From positions 558,001 to 622,000 of the forward strand of contig NZ_FNDK01000001.1 of NCBI RefSeq assembly GCF_900099605.1: a stretch of 64,000 nucleotides of DNA. Reading direction: 5' to 3'. Position 1 is the first letter of the stretch. Each line of letters opens with the position of its first letter. This DNA is from Alteribacillus persepolensis (GTDB taxonomy: Bacteria; Bacillota; Bacilli; Bacillales; Marinococcaceae). The notes beneath the pieces are model-generated. The model saw only the letters and a list, made by a program, of their open reading frames with translations, had not been told where the DNA came from and did no database searches. Both the position numbers and the translations under genes were made by a program. Positions 62,858 to 64,000 of the stretch are shown piece by piece.

Positions 62858-62886
62858 ATTTTATCCTTTTCTACATAAATCGTCAA
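62858..62886 (-). promoter_or_regulatory. Promoter of the rib operon
   Basis: Minus strand: TTGACG (62881-62886), 17-base spacer, TAAAAT (62858-62863), about 40 bases before the RFN element. Confidence 0.75.
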
Positions 62887-62898
62887 CTCCCATGTTCG

Positions 62899-63030
62899 TT
62901 ATGGCTTTTTTCGTTCAGCACAATCAAAGCAATACAGGTTTTTATGATCGTCTACCACACCATGTAAAAAGCCATTTAAACAAAAAATCTCTTTATGACA
63001 ATCACAGCAATGTCCGACCTTTTCTTCCAT
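62899..63030 (-). CDS. Small Cys-rich protein, unknown
   Basis: A 43-residue ORF beginning MEEKVGHCCDCHKEIFC with a Cys/His cluster (CCDCH and later CFDC). It probably binds zinc. AAGGTGG precedes the ATG. The stop lies next to the rib promoter. I do not recognise the family; small proteins of this kind are common in bacilli. Composition and the ribosome site support a real gene, but it could be spurious. Confidence 0.55.
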   Translation of the reverse strand: MEEKVGHCCDCHKEIFCLNGFLHGVVDDHKNLYCFDCAERKKP

Positions 63031-63413
63031 AGCCACCACCTTCCGAAAGAATAACTGCACACAAAAATCAATTTGTTCATATTATTTCTTAACTTGCAAG
63101 CAAAAACTATTACTACTCTGTATATTCTGTTTTTTTAGATGTTAATTATCTGTATTTAAACACATGCTTGTCAATCTATCGATGCTTTAGCAAAGGTTTC
63201 AGTATCAACGTCTGATACAGCTGCCAATTCATAAAACGTCAACACCCCAGCCCATCATATTAATCGTTCCAGAGAAGGTGTTCTGCCGGGGGAGGTTGAA
63301 CAAATTTTAGAAAAATGCCTGAAGAAATGTGCGTCGCCGCTGTTGTTTGCATACCGATTTATTTGGAAACACCTGCACCATAACACATTACTTAGACCAG
63401 CCTTCCTGTTCAT
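63031..63413. other. Non-coding interval with a possible degraded ORF
   Basis: About 380 bases upstream of the 43-residue gene and beyond ppiB. On the plus strand an open stretch at about 63237-63424 encodes GEVEQILEKCLKK and FAYRFIWKHLHH without a start codon or ribosome site, which looks like a relic of a larger gene. No other feature is recognised. Confidence 0.35.
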
Positions 63414-63449
63414 GCTAAAAACCTGACCTAATAAAAATTAGGTCAGGTT
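63414..63449 (-). terminator. Terminator after ppiB
   Basis: Perfect 12-bp stem AACCTGACCTAA / TTAGGTCAGGTT with a TTTTTAG tail on the minus strand. Confidence 0.85.
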
Positions 63450-63470
63450 GTCCATGCTAAAGACACAATG

Positions 63471-63908
63471 TTATTCGTCAAACACTCTTACTTCCTTCAT
63501 CGTATCATTTGGCTTGATATTTAATACTTCTTCCATACCGCTCGTTACTTTCCCAAAAACAGTATGAACACCGTCTAAATGAGGCTGCGGTTCATGCACA
63601 ATAAAGAACTGGGAAGAACCCGTATCCTTTCCGGCATGAGCCATCGATAATGAACCTGCTTCATGTTTATGCGGATTACCTTCTGTTTCACATTTAATGG
63701 TATAACCAGCTCCACCCGTTCCTGTTCCTGTTGGGTCTCCCCCTTGAGCAACAAAGCCGGGAATCACGCGGTGGAAAATCACTCCATCATAAAACCTGTC
63801 ATTTGCCAGTTTTTCAAAATTGGCCACTGTGTTCGGGGCCTCATTCGGATAAAATTCCATTTCTATTTTATCTCCATTTTCCATTTGAATGTAACCACGT
63901 TTGCTCAT
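63471..63908 (-). CDS. ppiB: Peptidyl-prolyl cis-trans isomerase B (cyclophilin)
   Basis: A 145-residue cytoplasmic cyclophilin that speeds proline isomerisation during folding. [22 protein letters not shown] and [24 protein letters not shown] are the family's binding blocks. Monocistronic, with a TATAAT (63981-63986) upstream near the window edge; its -35 lies outside the window. Confidence 0.96.
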   Translation of the reverse strand: MSKRGYIQMENGDKIEMEFYPNEAPNTVANFEKLANDRFYDGVIFHRVIPGFVAQGGDPTGTGTGGAGYTIKCETEGNPHKHEAGSLSMAHAGKDTGSSQFFIVHEPQPHLDGVHTVFGKVTSGMEEVLNIKPNDTMKEVRVFDE

Positions 63909-64000
63909 TCTACTCTCACACTCTTTTCTTCCAAAATTTCTTTCGCCGCTATGTTACCAGCATAGGTGTCTTTAAACTTGATTATACACGTTCTTTTGAC

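Overview
The window is a stretch of chromosome from an endospore-forming member of the Bacillaceae (Firmicutes) of moderately low GC. The evidence is the density of sporulation and germination genes (sleB-ypeB, a gerA-type operon, spoVAC-AD-AEb, spmAB, dacB), the bacillithiol reductase YpdA, Firmicutes-type riboswitches and T-box, and gene order. From memory of Bacillus subtilis, the backbone follows the fni-ypfD-cmk-ypeB-sleB-prsW-ypdA-gudB-ypbH-ypbG-recS-ypbB-fer-serA-res-rluB-spmBA-dacB-scpBA-ypuF-rib-ppiB region. The species cannot be fixed from the sequence. Nearly all genes lie on the minus strand. The plus-strand genes are two small ORFs near 19 kb, fer, ppa, serA, a DUF421 gene and ypuF.

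Layout. 0-5.5 kb: 5' part of fni, ypfD, plsC, cmk and the germination pair ypeB/sleB. 5.7-12.4 kb: a methionine operon (metI, a YitJ-type methyltransferase/MTHFR fusion, B12-dependent metH) behind a SAM-I riboswitch, lying between sleB and prsW. 12.4-25 kb: a small zinc-ribbon gene, prsW, ansA, ypdA, gudB, mecB-like, a phosphoesterase, small unknown genes, recQ-ypbB, fer, ppa and a LysM/M14 peptidase. 25-27 kb: serA behind a T-box whose specifier reads AGC (Ser). 27-32 kb: an unknown gene, an M23 peptidase and a gerA-gerB-gerC germinant-receptor operon with a sigma-G-like promoter. 31.9-32.3 kb: a MITE-like repeat, partly repeated at 50.4 kb. 32.3-42.9 kb: an eleven-gene cobalamin uptake, salvage and late-synthesis operon (btuF, btuC, btuD-cbiZ, cbiB, cobD, cobU, cobQ, cobS, cobC, a second CobU-like gene, pduO) behind a cobalamin riboswitch. 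43-50 kb: a methyltransferase, resBCDE without resA, and rluB. 50.5-57.5 kb: spmAB, dacB, a spoVA cluster with a YhcN/YlaJ lipoprotein and a divergent DUF421 gene, and scpAB. 57.6-64 kb: ypuF, ribT, the ribDEBAH operon under an FMN riboswitch, a 43-residue Cys-rich protein and ppiB.

Functional links. MetH needs methylcobalamin, so the SAM-controlled methionine operon and the B12-controlled salvage operon depend on each other. Four classic leader RNAs (SAM-I, Ser T-box, cobalamin, FMN) control four biosynthetic blocks. The sporulation genes carry readable sigma-G or sigma-E-like promoters before gerA, spoVA and dacB. I found no rRNA, tRNA, CRISPR array, prophage or intact insertion sequence, and no clear defence or otherwise novel system. 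The most unusual items are the spoVA2-like gene set, the CbiZ fusion, the missing resA, the MITE-like repeat and the degenerate second CobU.
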